Part shown: in pieces, positions 8,289 to 17,790 of the stretch
Layout: every line of letters starts with the position of its first letter
Position numbering within the stretch: position 1 is the first letter of the stretch
Assembly: GCF_013409995.1 (NCBI RefSeq)
Contig: NZ_JACCBX010000001.1
Location: forward strand, 308,932 to 372,931
DNA from: Neobacillus driksii
GTDB lineage: Bacteria > Bacillota > Bacilli > Bacillales > Cytobacillaceae
Length of the DNA stretch: 64,000 nucleotides
Reading direction: 5' to 3'
Notes under the pieces: model-generated
Database searches by the model: none
Told to the model about the DNA's origin: nothing
What the model saw: only the letters and a program-made list of their open reading frames with translations
Made by a program: the position numbers and the translations under genes

Positions 8289-9212
8289 TTAATTACCTAA
8301 AAATGATTTCTTAATGAATGCTAGCTGCTTTTCAAGTGTGATTGGGTCACTGAAAGAAGCACCTTGACCATTCATTTCAAAAACGCGATTGTTTTTTACA
8401 GCCGGAATGTTTTTGTATGTTTCGGTTTCTTGGAACGAAGTATCAGCGTCAGAGTATTTACTCAAGATCACATAATCTCCCGCATACTCAGGAATTACTT
8501 CTGCAGATAAAGTAAAGTAGCCTGATGACTCTGCAACTTCCTTCACTTTTTCAGGCATTTTTAGTTTCATAGCTTGATAAAGGATTTCTGTTCCGCGTGC
8601 CCAGTTGCTTCCGAATACATAAAGATCTTTTCCGTAGCTTTCCATAACCGATACGGTTGCGTCTTCACCAATCTTTGCACGGATTTCCTCGCCGGCACTT
8701 TCAGCTTCTTTCTTAAAGTTGTCCACCCATTCTTTCGCTTCTTTTTCTTTATTTAATAGTTTTCCAATTTCGATGTGCTGTGTTAAATAATCAACTTTTC
8801 CCCAAGTATAGGTAACAGTAGGGGCAATTTCACTTAATTTATCTACGTTTTTAATATTGGATAATCCAATAATTAAGTCTGGTTCTAATTCGATAATCTT
8901 TTCGAGGTCTTCATCGGATACTTCTGCAACATCTTTCATTTCTTTTTCGAATGTCGGGTTATTCTTAGACCATGTGTCTACGCCGACAACATTCACGCCA
9001 AGAGAGAGTACATTACCCGTGAAGCCGGATAGTAGAATAACGCGCTGTGGATCTGCCGGTACTTCAATCGGTCCATTTTCTGATTGGTAGGTAATCGTTT
9101 CTGATTTCTTTTCAGCAGGTGCTGCGTTTTCCTTTTCTGTTGAAGTATCTGTACCGCAGGCACTAATAATTAACGCTGCGAGCAGGATAAAGGGCAGTAG
9201 TAGTTTTTTCAT
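8289..9212 (-). CDS. yfiY: Iron-siderophore binding lipoprotein
   Basis: 307 aa class III (FhuD/BtuF-type) binding protein. The signal peptide MKKLLLPFILLAALIISAC ends in a lipobox with the lipidated Cys at residue 19, anchoring it outside the membrane. VPADPQRVILLSG begins lobe 1, and LEKIIELEPDLIIGL is the typical helix before the inter-lobe linker. The start (preceded by AAAAGGAG) lies 50 nt inside the upstream ATPase gene in another frame. It captures ferri-siderophore and delivers it to the FecCD pair; the YfiY-like ligand class is inferred. Confidence 0.88.
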   Translation of the reverse strand: MKKLLLPFILLAALIISACGTDTSTEKENAAPAEKKSETITYQSENGPIEVPADPQRVILLSGFTGNVLSLGVNVVGVDTWSKNNPTFEKEMKDVAEVSDEDLEKIIELEPDLIIGLSNIKNVDKLSEIAPTVTYTWGKVDYLTQHIEIGKLLNKEKEAKEWVDNFKKEAESAGEEIRAKIGEDATVSVMESYGKDLYVFGSNWARGTEILYQAMKLKMPEKVKEVAESSGYFTLSAEVIPEYAGDYVILSKYSDADTSFQETETYKNIPAVKNNRVFEMNGQGASFSDPITLEKQLAFIKKSFLGN

Positions 9213-10008
9213 GTTTGGTTTCTCCTTTTAGTAAATTGTACGTTACGCACATTGGTTTTTTTGTTCGTGGGTCGTGGCCGATAACAGCGTCAATATTAAA
9301 TACCTTTTTGAGTACTTTATGACTGATGACTTCTTCACAATTCCCTGCTTTTACGATTTCACCGTCTTTCAAGGCAATAATATGATCCGCAAAGCGGGCA
9401 GCTTGGTTTAAATCATGAAGGACCATGACAATCGTCCGCTGTTGCTCGTGATTTAATTTTTGCAGAAGCTCTAAAACTTCTAATTGATGGGCCATATCCA
9501 GGTAGGTAGTTGGTTCATCTAGAAAAATAATTTCCGTTTCTTGTGCCAATGCCATCGCAATCCATACGCGCTGACGCTGCCCGCCGGATAGGGCGTCGAC
9601 AGGCCGGAATTTATAATCAATGGTTCCTGTTACTTCTAAGGCCCAGTCAATCACTTCATAATCTTTTTTTGTAAGGCGGCCAAAGCCTTTTTGATAAGGG
9701 AAGCGGCCATAGGATACAAGCTCCCCCACGGTTAGTCCACTTGCACTTTCTGGTGTTTGAGGAAGAATGGCCATTTGCTTCGCAAGAATCTTCGTGTTTA
9801 CTTTTGAGATATCTTTTCCGTCCAACAGGATGGATCCAGATTGGTGGGAGATGATCCGTGTAATTGCTTTCAATAAAGTCGATTTTCCACAGCCATTTGG
9901 TCCGATAATGGTTGTAATCTTCCTATCTGGAATTTCGATGCTTAGACTTTTGACAATTAAACGTTCACCATAGCCAATGCTTAGGTTATCAGTAGAGAGG
10001 CGAACCAT
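9163..10008 (-). CDS. yusV: Siderophore ABC importer ATPase
   Basis: 281 aa, FecE/FepC-type ATPase. Walker A GPNGCGKST (about 36-44), signature LSGGQRQRVWIAMALAQ, Walker B EIIFLDEPTTYLD, and the H-loop MVLHDLNQA are all intact. It is the first gene of the operon. Its last 50 nt overlap the binding-protein gene, and the C-terminal tail after about residue 260 may be unimportant read-through. B. subtilis encodes YusV separately from YfiYZ-YfhA; here all four parts are in one operon behind two Fur boxes. Confidence 0.9.
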   Translation of the reverse strand: MVRLSTDNLSIGYGERLIVKSLSIEIPDRKITTIIGPNGCGKSTLLKAITRIISHQSGSILLDGKDISKVNTKILAKQMAILPQTPESASGLTVGELVSYGRFPYQKGFGRLTKKDYEVIDWALEVTGTIDYKFRPVDALSGGQRQRVWIAMALAQETEIIFLDEPTTYLDMAHQLEVLELLQKLNHEQQRTIVMVLHDLNQAARFADHIIALKDGEIVKAGNCEEVISHKVLKKVFNIDAVIGHDPRTKKPMCVTYNLLKGETKHEKTTTALYPARSVNY

Positions 10009-10045
10009 TGTAATCCTCCTTTTGTGTTAGTTACTATTTAATAGT

Positions 10046-10060
10046 TGATAATGATTATCA
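10046..10060. promoter_or_regulatory. Fur box 1
   Basis: TGATAATGATTATCA is a perfect 7-1-7 Fur box lying 38 nt upstream of the importer ATPase start, so the importer should be repressed when iron is plentiful. Confidence 0.85.
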
Positions 10061-10089
10061 GTTTCGTATGACCTTACTATAAAGGTGAG

Positions 10090-10104
10090 TGATAATGATT
10101 GTCA
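10090..10104. promoter_or_regulatory. Fur box 2
   Basis: TGATAATGATTGTCA differs from the 7-1-7 consensus at one position and lies 44 bp from box 1, in the same importer promoter region. Confidence 0.8.
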
Positions 10105-10284
10105 ATTACAATTTTGTGAACAGTTTTTAAGCTTTTCATAGTGTTTATTGATAAGAGTCTCATTTCCTTATTAAATAAAGGTTTGTTGTATATTCTATAC
10201 TTGTCAAAAAATCGACAAATTTTATTGCCGCAGAATTTTCAAAAAATATCTATTGTAAATCGAGGGGAAATCCATTAATCTTAT

Positions 10285-10299
10285 TGATAATGATAATCA
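10285..10299. promoter_or_regulatory. Fur box 3
   Basis: TGATAATGATAATCA lies 28 nt upstream of the reductase start at 10327, giving that divergent gene its own iron control. Confidence 0.82.
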
Positions 10300-10326
10300 A
10301 TTACAGTTGGTTAGGAGTGGACGGAT

Positions 10327-11379
10327 ATGGAACAACAAGAATTGTTTGATGTAACGGTTATTGGCGGTGGACCTGCGGGGCTTTATTCCACCTTTTATAG
10401 TGGACTACGAGAAATGAAAACAAAGGTCATTGAATACCAACCAGAATTAGGTGGAAAGATTCACGTCTATCCAGAAAAAATGATCTGGGATGTTGGAGGT
10501 TTAACACCAATTACCGGAGCAAAGTTAATGGAACAACTTGTTGAACAGGCGTTAACCTTTAGTCCAACCGTTGTTTTGAATGAAAAAGTAGAGTCGATTG
10601 CGCGTAACCAAGAAGGAATCTTTGTTTTAACAGGATCTTCTGGACAAAAGCATTTTTCAAAAACAGTGATTGTGGCCATAGGCAGCGGCATTTTAAATCC
10701 GCAAAAGCTGGAGATTGAAGGTGCCGAGAGATTTGAAGTGTCTAATTTACATTACACGGTTAAATCCTTTAAACAGTTCAAAGACAAAACGGTCATCATT
10801 TCCGGTGGTGGAAATTCTGCCGTAGACTGGGCAAATGAGTTAGAATCAATTGCGAAAAAGGTCTATTTAACCTATCGAAAAGAGGAATTGGGTGGGCATG
10901 GACAAGAAGCACAGGCAACAAAGCTGCTTGAAAGCTCTGTAGATTGTTTCTTTCAATCTTCGATCACCAAATTAATTGCTAATGATGACCGCGATGAAAT
11001 CTCTACCGTGGAATTAACGAACCACGAAACAGGTGAGGTATCCTATTTGTCAGTAGATGAAGTGGTGATTAGTCATGGGTATGAACAGGACGCAACACTA
11101 TTGGAAAATAGTGAGATAGATATTGCTAGAGTAGATAATTATTATATCGCTGGAAACGCAACAAGCGAATCCTCTATTGAGGGTCTTTATGCTGCAGGGG
11201 ATATTCTCATGTACGAGGGGAAAATCAATCTCATCGCGGGTGCATTTCAGGATGCAGCCAATGCAGTAAACAAAGCGAAGCAGTTTATTCAGCCTGACGC
11301 CGCAAAAGTTGCGATGGTTTCTTCCCATAATGAGGCTTTTAAAGAGCGTAATAAGGAATTAATCAAGCAAATGATATAA
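10327..11379 (+). CDS. ycgT: Ferredoxin/flavodoxin--NADP reductase, YcgT-like
   Basis: 350 aa, thioredoxin-reductase-like FNR type 2. The FAD dinucleotide fold is DVTVIGGGPAGLYSTFYSG (8-26), the NADPH fold is TVIISGGGNSAVDWANELES, and the late FAD motif is GLYAAGDILMYEGK. There is no CxxC redox pair between the domains, which rules out thioredoxin reductase. It probably reduces a flavodoxin or ferredoxin. With a Fur box directly upstream and the siderophore importer opposite, electron supply for iron release from imported chelates, or flavodoxin use in iron starvation, is likely (inference). Confidence 0.87.
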   Translation: MEQQELFDVTVIGGGPAGLYSTFYSGLREMKTKVIEYQPELGGKIHVYPEKMIWDVGGLTPITGAKLMEQLVEQALTFSPTVVLNEKVESIARNQEGIFVLTGSSGQKHFSKTVIVAIGSGILNPQKLEIEGAERFEVSNLHYTVKSFKQFKDKTVIISGGGNSAVDWANELESIAKKVYLTYRKEELGGHGQEAQATKLLESSVDCFFQSSITKLIANDDRDEISTVELTNHETGEVSYLSVDEVVISHGYEQDATLLENSEIDIARVDNYYIAGNATSESSIEGLYAAGDILMYEGKINLIAGAFQDAANAVNKAKQFIQPDAAKVAMVSSHNEAFKERNKELIKQMI

Positions 11380-11383
11380 GAAA

Positions 11384-11412
11384 AAAGGTGGACTTTTGCG
11401 TCCACCTTTATT
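11384..11412. terminator. Bidirectional terminator
   Basis: Stem AAAGGTGGA/TCCACCTTT between the convergent reductase and GDPD genes, with A and T runs on both sides. Confidence 0.8.
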
Positions 11413-12388
11413 TTATTTGCGGGGCAATTTTATCAATCCGATTCGTCCAGATTCCGCCGCTATAATTAGCAGGAAGTCTTTTTAAATCTGCAGGAGTATC
11501 AAAGCCCTCCGACCAGCCGCCATCACCGGCAACCACAATCACCCGCGTATCGACACTGTCCATCCGGTTTAAGAACTTTTCGGACCAACCCCATAACCAC
11601 GGAGCAATCTTCTCTGGTATATGCAATTGTGTTTTTTCACACGCTGAAGGAATATATCCTGTCCAGCCGACTGCCATATAAGGAAGAAGACAGCTTTTCA
11701 ACGTGGCTTTTGACATGACGCGAAGATTAGGGATTTCTTCTTTTATCGTGGCTAGGGGCTGGTCCCCGCCATAAACAGTTATTTGACTTAAGCGTTTTTC
11801 AGGCAGTTTTGTGAGCACATTTGCAAGTTGGATTCCTTCTTCAGGATTATCACTTTTGATATGAATTAAAAATGCACCCTCTGGAAAATGGTCTAACACT
11901 TCATCGAGGGATGGCATAAGGCCCACGCCTTTCCCACGAAATGGATAGGTTTTTCCGTTATCCGCTGTATAACCATAGCCGATATCAAGTTGCTTTAATT
12001 CAGCCATTGTAAATTCCTTTGTAGTTCCTTCTGCATTTGTTCTGCATTCCAGCGTCCAGTCATGAAAAACAGCAAATTGCCCGTCTTTTGTAGGTTTCAC
12101 GTCCAATTCAACTACATCAGCTCCATTTTCAAACGCAGCTTCCATGGAAGGGATTGTGTTTTCTATGTATGAATGTTCAGGTTTGAAAATGCGTTCCGCC
12201 GTACATGTATCGCCTTGGATTCCTTCCATGCTAAAGGTTTGTCCCAATCCGCGGTGTGCGAGAAGCAGAGGGTCACCCTTACGATCCTTGGCAAAAATAG
12301 AACTATTGTTTAGAAAAATAAATAAAGACAACAAAAGTAGAAAAATGAGCAACCTTTTTAGTTTTTTCTTCAGCTTCGTATCCTCCAT
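11408..12388 (-). CDS. Secreted or membrane-anchored glycerophosphodiester phosphodiesterase
   Basis: 326 aa GDPD-family TIM barrel. A hydrophobic segment at about 11-32 is a signal or anchor. LLAHRGLGQ (near 42-50) supplies the first catalytic His, VVELDVKPTKDGQFAVFHDW supplies metal-binding Glu/Asp and the second His, and FLIHIKSD follows. The family releases glycerol 3-phosphate from glycerophosphodiesters, in or outside the cell. The insertion TFSMEGIQGDTCTAERIFKP after the first His is longer than in compact cytosolic GDPDs and places the protein among extracellular variants. It is a single gene. Confidence 0.85.
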   Translation of the reverse strand: MEDTKLKKKLKRLLIFLLLLSLFIFLNNSSIFAKDRKGDPLLLAHRGLGQTFSMEGIQGDTCTAERIFKPEHSYIENTIPSMEAAFENGADVVELDVKPTKDGQFAVFHDWTLECRTNAEGTTKEFTMAELKQLDIGYGYTADNGKTYPFRGKGVGLMPSLDEVLDHFPEGAFLIHIKSDNPEEGIQLANVLTKLPEKRLSQITVYGGDQPLATIKEEIPNLRVMSKATLKSCLLPYMAVGWTGYIPSACEKTQLHIPEKIAPWLWGWSEKFLNRMDSVDTRVIVVAGDGGWSEGFDTPADLKRLPANYSGGIWTNRIDKIAPQIK

Positions 12389-12433
12389 TAGTTGATATAC
12401 ATCATTAATATATATCAGTGAAATTTACAAATC

Positions 12434-12466
12434 CATAAAAAAAGCTGATTGGAGTAACCAACCAGC
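12434..12466 (-). terminator. Terminator after the 75-aa gene
   Basis: On the minus strand AGCTGGTTGG pairs with CCAATCAGCT (one mismatch) and is followed by seven T residues. Confidence 0.8.
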
Positions 12467-12472
12467 TCTGAG

Positions 12473-12700
12473 CTAAATTCTCTTTTTTATATCATCCCTA
12501 ATCGATTCAATCATTGTATCGGATAAATTAGCCGGTAGGGAGGTGCCATCTTTATATACCCAAGCATTAATGATTTCTAGGTCTGCCTTTTTAAACGTAA
12601 TGCTGTAATTGGTTTGATCATGTATAAACTCTGCTGTTACATATTCCTCACTATCAAAATCATCATCAATAATCATGTTGGTTATCTCATATGACATCAC
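12473..12700 (-). CDS. Small acidic protein of unknown function
   Basis: 75 aa from a GTG at 12700, favoured because AAAGGAGA lies 8 nt upstream; the next ATG codon (12697) is an alternative. The sequence is rich in acidic residues with beta-type alternation (YVTAEFIHD, YSITFKKADLEIINAWV) and ends in a basic helix. It has no membrane segment or recognised motif. It has its own ribosome site and terminator, which supports a real gene. Function not recognised. Confidence 0.6.
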   Translation of the reverse strand: MMSYEITNMIIDDDFDSEEYVTAEFIHDQTNYSITFKKADLEIINAWVYKDGTSLPANLSDTMIESIRDDIKKRI

Positions 12701-12772
12701 AATACAGTCTCCTTTTACATACGATAAGAATAGTGTTTGTTTAAAAGAAGGGTCTATACCTTTTTATCCGAA

Positions 12773-15133
12773 TCATGAGATTTTTTCAGCCAAATTATTT
12801 TCAATCAAAGCACTTACTTGCATTACTGTTAATGGTTTACTATACAGGTCACCCTGAACCACATCACAATGGTGTTATTTAAGAAAACGCAGCTGTTCGT
12901 TACTCTCAATTCCTTCCGCAATCACGGATAACCCGAGGCTGTGGCCAAGGTAGATAATCGTTTCTACTAATGCTTTGTCTTTTTGGCTTCTCATGATGTC
13001 CTGGTTAAACGGCTTAGGTATTTTTAAGGTGTTTATTGGAAAGCTTTTAAGATACATTAAAGAAGAGTATCCTGTACCAAAGTCATCAATGGATATTCGC
13101 ACGCCTAACTCTCGTATAGCCTGCATTTTTTTTATGGCTGCCTCTGCATTCGTAAAAGCAACGCCTTCGGTGATTTCTAACTCTAAATAATTTGGATTAA
13201 AGCCAGATGTCTTTAAAGCGTTAATGACCGTTCCAACCAAATTATCGTGAAGGAATTGTACGGGGGAGAGGTTTACTGCTATTTTTAAATCGCTTTGACC
13301 ATTATCATGCCAAGTTTTCCCCTGTATACAGGCCGTTTTTATGACCCATTCCCCAATGGGAATGATCAGCCCCGATTCTTCAGCAACAGGTATAAATTGA
13401 TTCGGAGATAACATACCGGTTTCCGTTGTATTCCACCGAAGTAATGCCTCTACTCCGACAATTTCCCCGGTGTGTAAACTCACCTGCGGTTGATAATTTA
13501 GAACAAATTCATCATTTTTTAGCGCCTTCCTCAAACCATTTTCAAGTGCCATTTTTCTTGAAATTGCTTTATTCATATCCATTGAATAAAATTTGTAAGT
13601 ATCTCGGCCTTCTTCTTTGGCGCGATACATGGCCATGTCTGCATTTTTCATTAGCTCTTCAGTACTTTTTCCATCACTTGGGTAAAAAGCAATCCCAATA
13701 CTCATGGAGACATGTAATTCTTGACCTTGAATGGTGATTGGCTTTGCCACAATCAATCGATTCGTTCCACTAATGGAATGACATCCTCCTCCGAACGGAT
13801 TCGATTTAGTAAGAAGGTAAATTCATCCCCGCCTTGTCGAGAAATCGTATCCATCCTGCGGACGCTCTTTGCCATTTCTTTTGTAACATGCTTTAACAGC
13901 AGGTCACCAAACTCATGCCCCAGTGTATCATTAATATTTTTAAAACGGTCCAAATCAATAAAGATAACCGCGAGTTTATAATGATTCCTTTTGGCTTCAT
14001 CCATTGCTGTCTTCAGCCTTTCCAAAAACATCCTTCTATTTGGCAGCCCGCTTATACATCATGGTAGGCCATGTATTTCATTTTCCGTGCTGCAGAAAGG
14101 AGCTGCCGGTTTTTTGAGCTTAGCTCTTCGGTCCTCTCTCCAATTTTCAGCTCTAATTCCTCTGTAAGTTCGTGATATTTTGCCAACAATGTTTGATTTA
14201 CTAAGGAAGCAAAAATGTGCCGTACGATTAGCAAGAGAATAGCCGCCTCTGACCCTATAATTAAACTGATTGAATCATGATGTTGGGAAATCATAATTAT
14301 AAATAAAAGGATTACACTTATGTAAGGCAGTAATAATCTTAGAGTGATAGATTCTTTTAAAGAATGGATCTTATTTTTCGTTACTGGAGATGTATCGCCA
14401 TTTGCTATTGTCAATGTTCCTGCAATACCCAGTAATAAAGGTGAAAGGGACCATAATGGATAAAATAAACCTTCTGAAAAAGGGATATTCATCATCGTAA
14501 AAAAAAGATAGGAACAATCAGCGACCACTTGAATCAATAAGCTAGAAAGTATTAAAACTCGAAAAGGGGATAGTTTTTCGGATACTAAATAGAAAATCAT
14601 TGCCCCGAAAAAAAGGATCAAATCTCCAATGGGATATCCTATAAAAATATGTTGAGTTTGGAGATCACGAATGATGAAATGCCAGCTAAATGCAATCGCT
14701 GCAGCCATTACAATACAGGTATCAAAAGTAAATTTTAAAAGATTATGGTGTTCATCTATTCTAATTTTGCAAATAAACGCTATAAGAAAGCATCCGATTT
14801 GAAGAATATAAAAGGAATCATTCCATTCAAGATAAAGAAATTCCTTTTGTGAAAAATAACGACTTGTCATTAAAGTCATAAAGTTGAAAAAACATCCTAG
14901 TGAGAGGAAGAGCCATAGATATTTTTCATTCGTTTTCTGTTTACGGTAAATGAAATATAAAATAATAGATGGGTAAGGGGGGCAGCTAGTAAAAATAGAT
15001 TCTCCCCAGTTGTATTGACTGCTTCATTCTTTTGCCAGAAAAGAAGTAAGATATAATAACCAAGAGTATGAAAAAGTGTATAGTAAATATATAGTTTTTT
15101 TCTAACCAACCAATCCATCCATGACACACCCAT
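12773..15133 (-). pseudogene. Decayed membrane GGDEF-EAL protein
   Basis: One ancestral gene of about 780 codons is cut by at least four lesions: a frameshift near 14974, a one-base loss near 14052 after MAYHDV, a frameshift near 13753, and a nonsense TAA replacing a codon at 12876 before HHCDVVQGDLYSKPL. The N-terminal half had several membrane helices and a coiled linker (LELKIGERTEELSSKNRQLL). The GGDEF domain keeps FIDLDRFKNIND and RQGGDEF, and the EAL domain keeps GVEALLRW and DDFGTGYSSL, but the usual LKIDxxF reads LKIPKPF. It would have made or degraded cyclic-di-GMP. Clustered lesions make sequencing error an unlikely sole cause. Confidence 0.85.
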
Positions 15134-15291
15134 GAAAAATTAGATACATTTCGTTTCACTTGAATAAAAGCAAGACTATCTTACCATTTAGCGGTGTGGG
15201 AGGTTGTCGAAATGTGTAAGTGGGTGTGGAAATTTATCCTAAAATATGAATTTTTTACCATCATTTTTATTTTTGGAGAGTGAATACCAAG

Positions 15292-16254
15292 TTGAAACCA
15301 AAAATCTACATATCCCGGAAGTTGCCGGAACCGATTGTTTCAAGGTTAGCAGAGGTTTGTGAAGTGAAAATGTGGGATAAGGAAGAGGAGCCGGTTCCCA
15401 GAGAAATCCTTGAGAAAGAGATTCAGGATGTTGATGGTCTTTACTGTTTATTAACAGAGACTATCGATAGACCCCTTTTAGAATTGGGAACAAGGTTGAA
15501 AATTGTTAGTAATATGGCGGTTGGCTACAACAATATCGACGTGGCTGCTGCAAATGAAAAAGGGATTATGGTAACCAATACACCTGGAGTATTAACGGAG
15601 ACAACAGCGGATTTAACCTTTGCGTTGTTAATGGCCGCGTCTAGGAGATTGGTAGAAGCCTCCGATTACTTGCGTGAGGGAAATTGGAAAACATGGTCGC
15701 CGATGCAATTAACAGGGCAGGATATATATGGCGCTACCTTGGGGATCTTCGGATTAGGCAGGATTGGAGAGGCGCTCGCTAGGAGAGCGAGCGGATTTGA
15801 TATGAAAGTTTACTATCATAACCGCTCCCGAAAGCGTGAAGTCGAGGAACAGCTTGGTATTGAGTATGTGGACAAAGGAAAATTACTGCGGGAATCGGAC
15901 TTTGTTTGCGTATTAATGCCTTTTACGCCGGAGACGAAGAATTACATTGGTGCTGAAGAGTTATCACTTATGAAACCTACTGCTGTCTTGGTTAATACGG
16001 CCCGCGGCGGGATCGTGAATGAAGAGGCTCTTTATCAAGCCTTGATAAAAGGGGTTATTTGGGGTGCAGGGATTGATGTATTTGAAGAAGAGCCGCTGAG
16101 GACAGACCACCCTCTTCTCATCCTTCCAAATGTTGTGGCCCTGCCGCACATTGGCAGTGCTAGTGTGAACACAAGACTTAAAATGGCGTCACTCGCTGCT
16201 GAAAATTTACTCCAGGGTTTACAGGGTGAAACACCGAAAAATTTGGTGAAGTAA
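15292..16254 (+). CDS. 2-hydroxyacid dehydrogenase (glyoxylate/hydroxypyruvate reductase type)
   Basis: About 320 aa; TTG at 15292 follows GGAGAG by 11 nt, while the in-frame GTG at 15280 overlaps that site, so TTG is preferred. D-isomer-specific dehydrogenase family: TPGVLTETTADLTFALLMAA, the NAD(P) fold GATLGIFGLGRIGEALARRA, catalytic Arg in VNTARGGIVNE, Glu in FEEEPL, and His in ALPHIGSAS. It reduces glyoxylate, hydroxypyruvate or 2-ketogluconate in the cytosol and resembles B. subtilis YvcT. It is monocistronic with a downstream hairpin. Confidence 0.9.
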   Translation: MKPKIYISRKLPEPIVSRLAEVCEVKMWDKEEEPVPREILEKEIQDVDGLYCLLTETIDRPLLELGTRLKIVSNMAVGYNNIDVAAANEKGIMVTNTPGVLTETTADLTFALLMAASRRLVEASDYLREGNWKTWSPMQLTGQDIYGATLGIFGLGRIGEALARRASGFDMKVYYHNRSRKREVEEQLGIEYVDKGKLLRESDFVCVLMPFTPETKNYIGAEELSLMKPTAVLVNTARGGIVNEEALYQALIKGVIWGAGIDVFEEEPLRTDHPLLILPNVVALPHIGSASVNTRLKMASLAAENLLQGLQGETPKNLVK

Positions 16255-16280
16255 GTCCGAAAGCATGAAATAAGCCTGAA

Positions 16281-16310
16281 AAAAAGGCTAGGAATCCCTA
16301 ACCTTTTATT
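16281..16310. terminator. Bidirectional terminator
   Basis: AAAGGCTAGG/CCTAACCTTT stem (one mismatch, 4-nt loop) between the convergent dehydrogenase and cytochrome genes, with flanking A and T runs. Confidence 0.7.
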
Positions 16311-16602
16311 TTTCTAAGAGCCATTTTGTGACGGTTTTAGTTTCTTCTTCTGAAAGTAGTCCGCCAGGCATCATGCCGGCACCATCGTTCAGCAATTTCT
16401 GCAAGTCTTCCTCTGAATACTTTGATTTCATATTGGTCACGGGCGGACCTGCTAATCCTTCTAAGTTTTCTCCATGGCAGGATAAGCAGCTGAATTTATA
16501 TAAACCTTCTCCGTCTGTAGGTCTCTTTGCAGTAGCGGTATTGAATGAACACCCGGCTAATACGAATAATGCGAGGGCAAAAACAATCCATAGTTGCTTC
16601 AT
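16306..16602 (-). CDS. cccB: Cytochrome c551-type lipoprotein, CccB-like
   Basis: 98 aa. The signal sequence ends in FVLAGC (lipidated Cys at residue 18), so the protein sits on the outer face of the membrane. A single haem-binding motif CLSCH lies near residues 39-43, and the distal haem ligand Met is in GAGMMPGG near 75-82. Length and layout match small Bacillus c551 cytochromes that carry electrons to cytochrome oxidases. It is a single gene. Confidence 0.9.
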   Translation of the reverse strand: MKQLWIVFALALFVLAGCSFNTATAKRPTDGEGLYKFSCLSCHGENLEGLAGPPVTNMKSKYSEEDLQKLLNDGAGMMPGGLLSEEETKTVTKWLLEK

Positions 16603-16734
16603 AAATGTAACCTCCTAGTGTAGTGATTCGTTACCAAAAGGGTACTTTATAAAACTAAATTTTTTCTAAACGAAAGATTAAAATTTTCTTAAATGGTTAA
16701 GAAATAATACTTGGTGGATAGGCTGGATTAGTTT

Positions 16735-16794
16735 AGTTGCGGGTGGCAGGAATTAGTTGCGGATGGCAGAAATACTGGCGGATGTCAGAAAATA
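16735..16794. repeat. Three 20-bp imperfect tandem repeats upstream of msrAB
   Basis: Units at 16735-16754, 16755-16774 and 16775-16794 share the pattern TTGCGGRTGGCAGRAA with a few changes. The array ends 18 bp before the msrAB start, overlapping the expected leader region. Confidence 0.7.
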
Positions 16795-16811
16795 TAAAAG
16801 GAGTTGATCCA

Positions 16812-17762
16812 ATGACGGAAATCGCAACGTTTGCAGGCGGTTGTTTTTGGTGCATGGTATCGCCGTTTGACGAGCAGCCTGGGATTATAGAAGTGACTTC
16901 GGGTTATACAGGCGGACATAAGGAAAACCCGACATATGAGGAAGTTTGCTCGGATACGACGGGACATTATGAAGCGGTTCAAATTGCTTTTGACCCGGAC
17001 ATTTTTCCCTATAAGAAATTGCTTGAGATATTCTGGCAGCAAATCGACCCAACCGATGAGGGCGGGCAATTTAATGATCGCGGTTTATCGTACCGGACGG
17101 CGATTTTTTATCACACAGAAGAACAAAGGGAGATGGCGGAGAACGCAAAGGCAGAGCTCACTGCAAGCGGTCGTTTTCAAAAGCCGATTGTAACAAAGAT
17201 CCTGCCTGCTGGCCCCTTTTACCGAGCAGAGGAGAAACATCAGGACTATTATAAGAAAATGCCTTTTCATTATAACCACTATCGAGAGGGTTCAGGGCGT
17301 GCTAAGTTCATACGTGAAAACTGGAAAAAGTGGAAAAGTGATGAGGATCTGAAAAAAGAACTAACACCGATTCAATTTGATGTCACTAGAAAAAATGCCA
17401 CAGAGCCACCATTCAAAAATGAATATTGGAATAACACAGAAGAAGGAATTTATGTAGATATCATTTCAGGTGAGCCGCTTTTTAGTTCACTTGACCAATA
17501 TGATGCCGGCTGCGGCTGGCCGAGTTTTACCAAGCCATTAAGGCGTTATGAGTTAGAGGAGAGGTTTGATACTTCTCATGGGATGAGGCGGATTGAGGTT
17601 CGAAGCAAAACCTCTGATTCCCATCTTGGGCATGTGTTTGATGATGGTCCTGGTCCTGATCGCGCCAGGTATTGCATTAATTCGGCTGCACTCCGATTTG
17701 TACCTAAAAATAAACTTCAAGAAGAAGGCTATAACCAGTTTTTAAAACTGTTCACCAAATAA
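16812..17762 (+). CDS. msrAB: Bifunctional peptide-methionine sulfoxide reductase MsrA-MsrB
   Basis: 316 aa from the ATG at 16812, preceded by AAAGGAG with 8-nt spacing; the in-frame extension upstream would run through tandem repeats. The MsrA domain (about 1-155) starts with the catalytic motif GGCFWC (Cys11). The MsrB domain (about 175-315) contains [23 protein letters not shown] and the catalytic Cys in [11 protein letters not shown]. Fused MsrAB enzymes repair both S and R methionine sulfoxides using thioredoxin. It is monocistronic with a terminator at the stop. Confidence 0.93.
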   Translation: MTEIATFAGGCFWCMVSPFDEQPGIIEVTSGYTGGHKENPTYEEVCSDTTGHYEAVQIAFDPDIFPYKKLLEIFWQQIDPTDEGGQFNDRGLSYRTAIFYHTEEQREMAENAKAELTASGRFQKPIVTKILPAGPFYRAEEKHQDYYKKMPFHYNHYREGSGRAKFIRENWKKWKSDEDLKKELTPIQFDVTRKNATEPPFKNEYWNNTEEGIYVDIISGEPLFSSLDQYDAGCGWPSFTKPLRRYELEERFDTSHGMRRIEVRSKTSDSHLGHVFDDGPGPDRARYCINSAALRFVPKNKLQEEGYNQFLKLFTK

Positions 17763-17790
17763 ACTCCCAGGCTTAGCCCGGGAGTTTTTC
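17763..17790. terminator. Bidirectional terminator
   Basis: Stem ACTCCCAGG/CCCGGGAGT (one mismatch) with a T run, between the convergent msrAB and MOSC genes. Confidence 0.75.
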
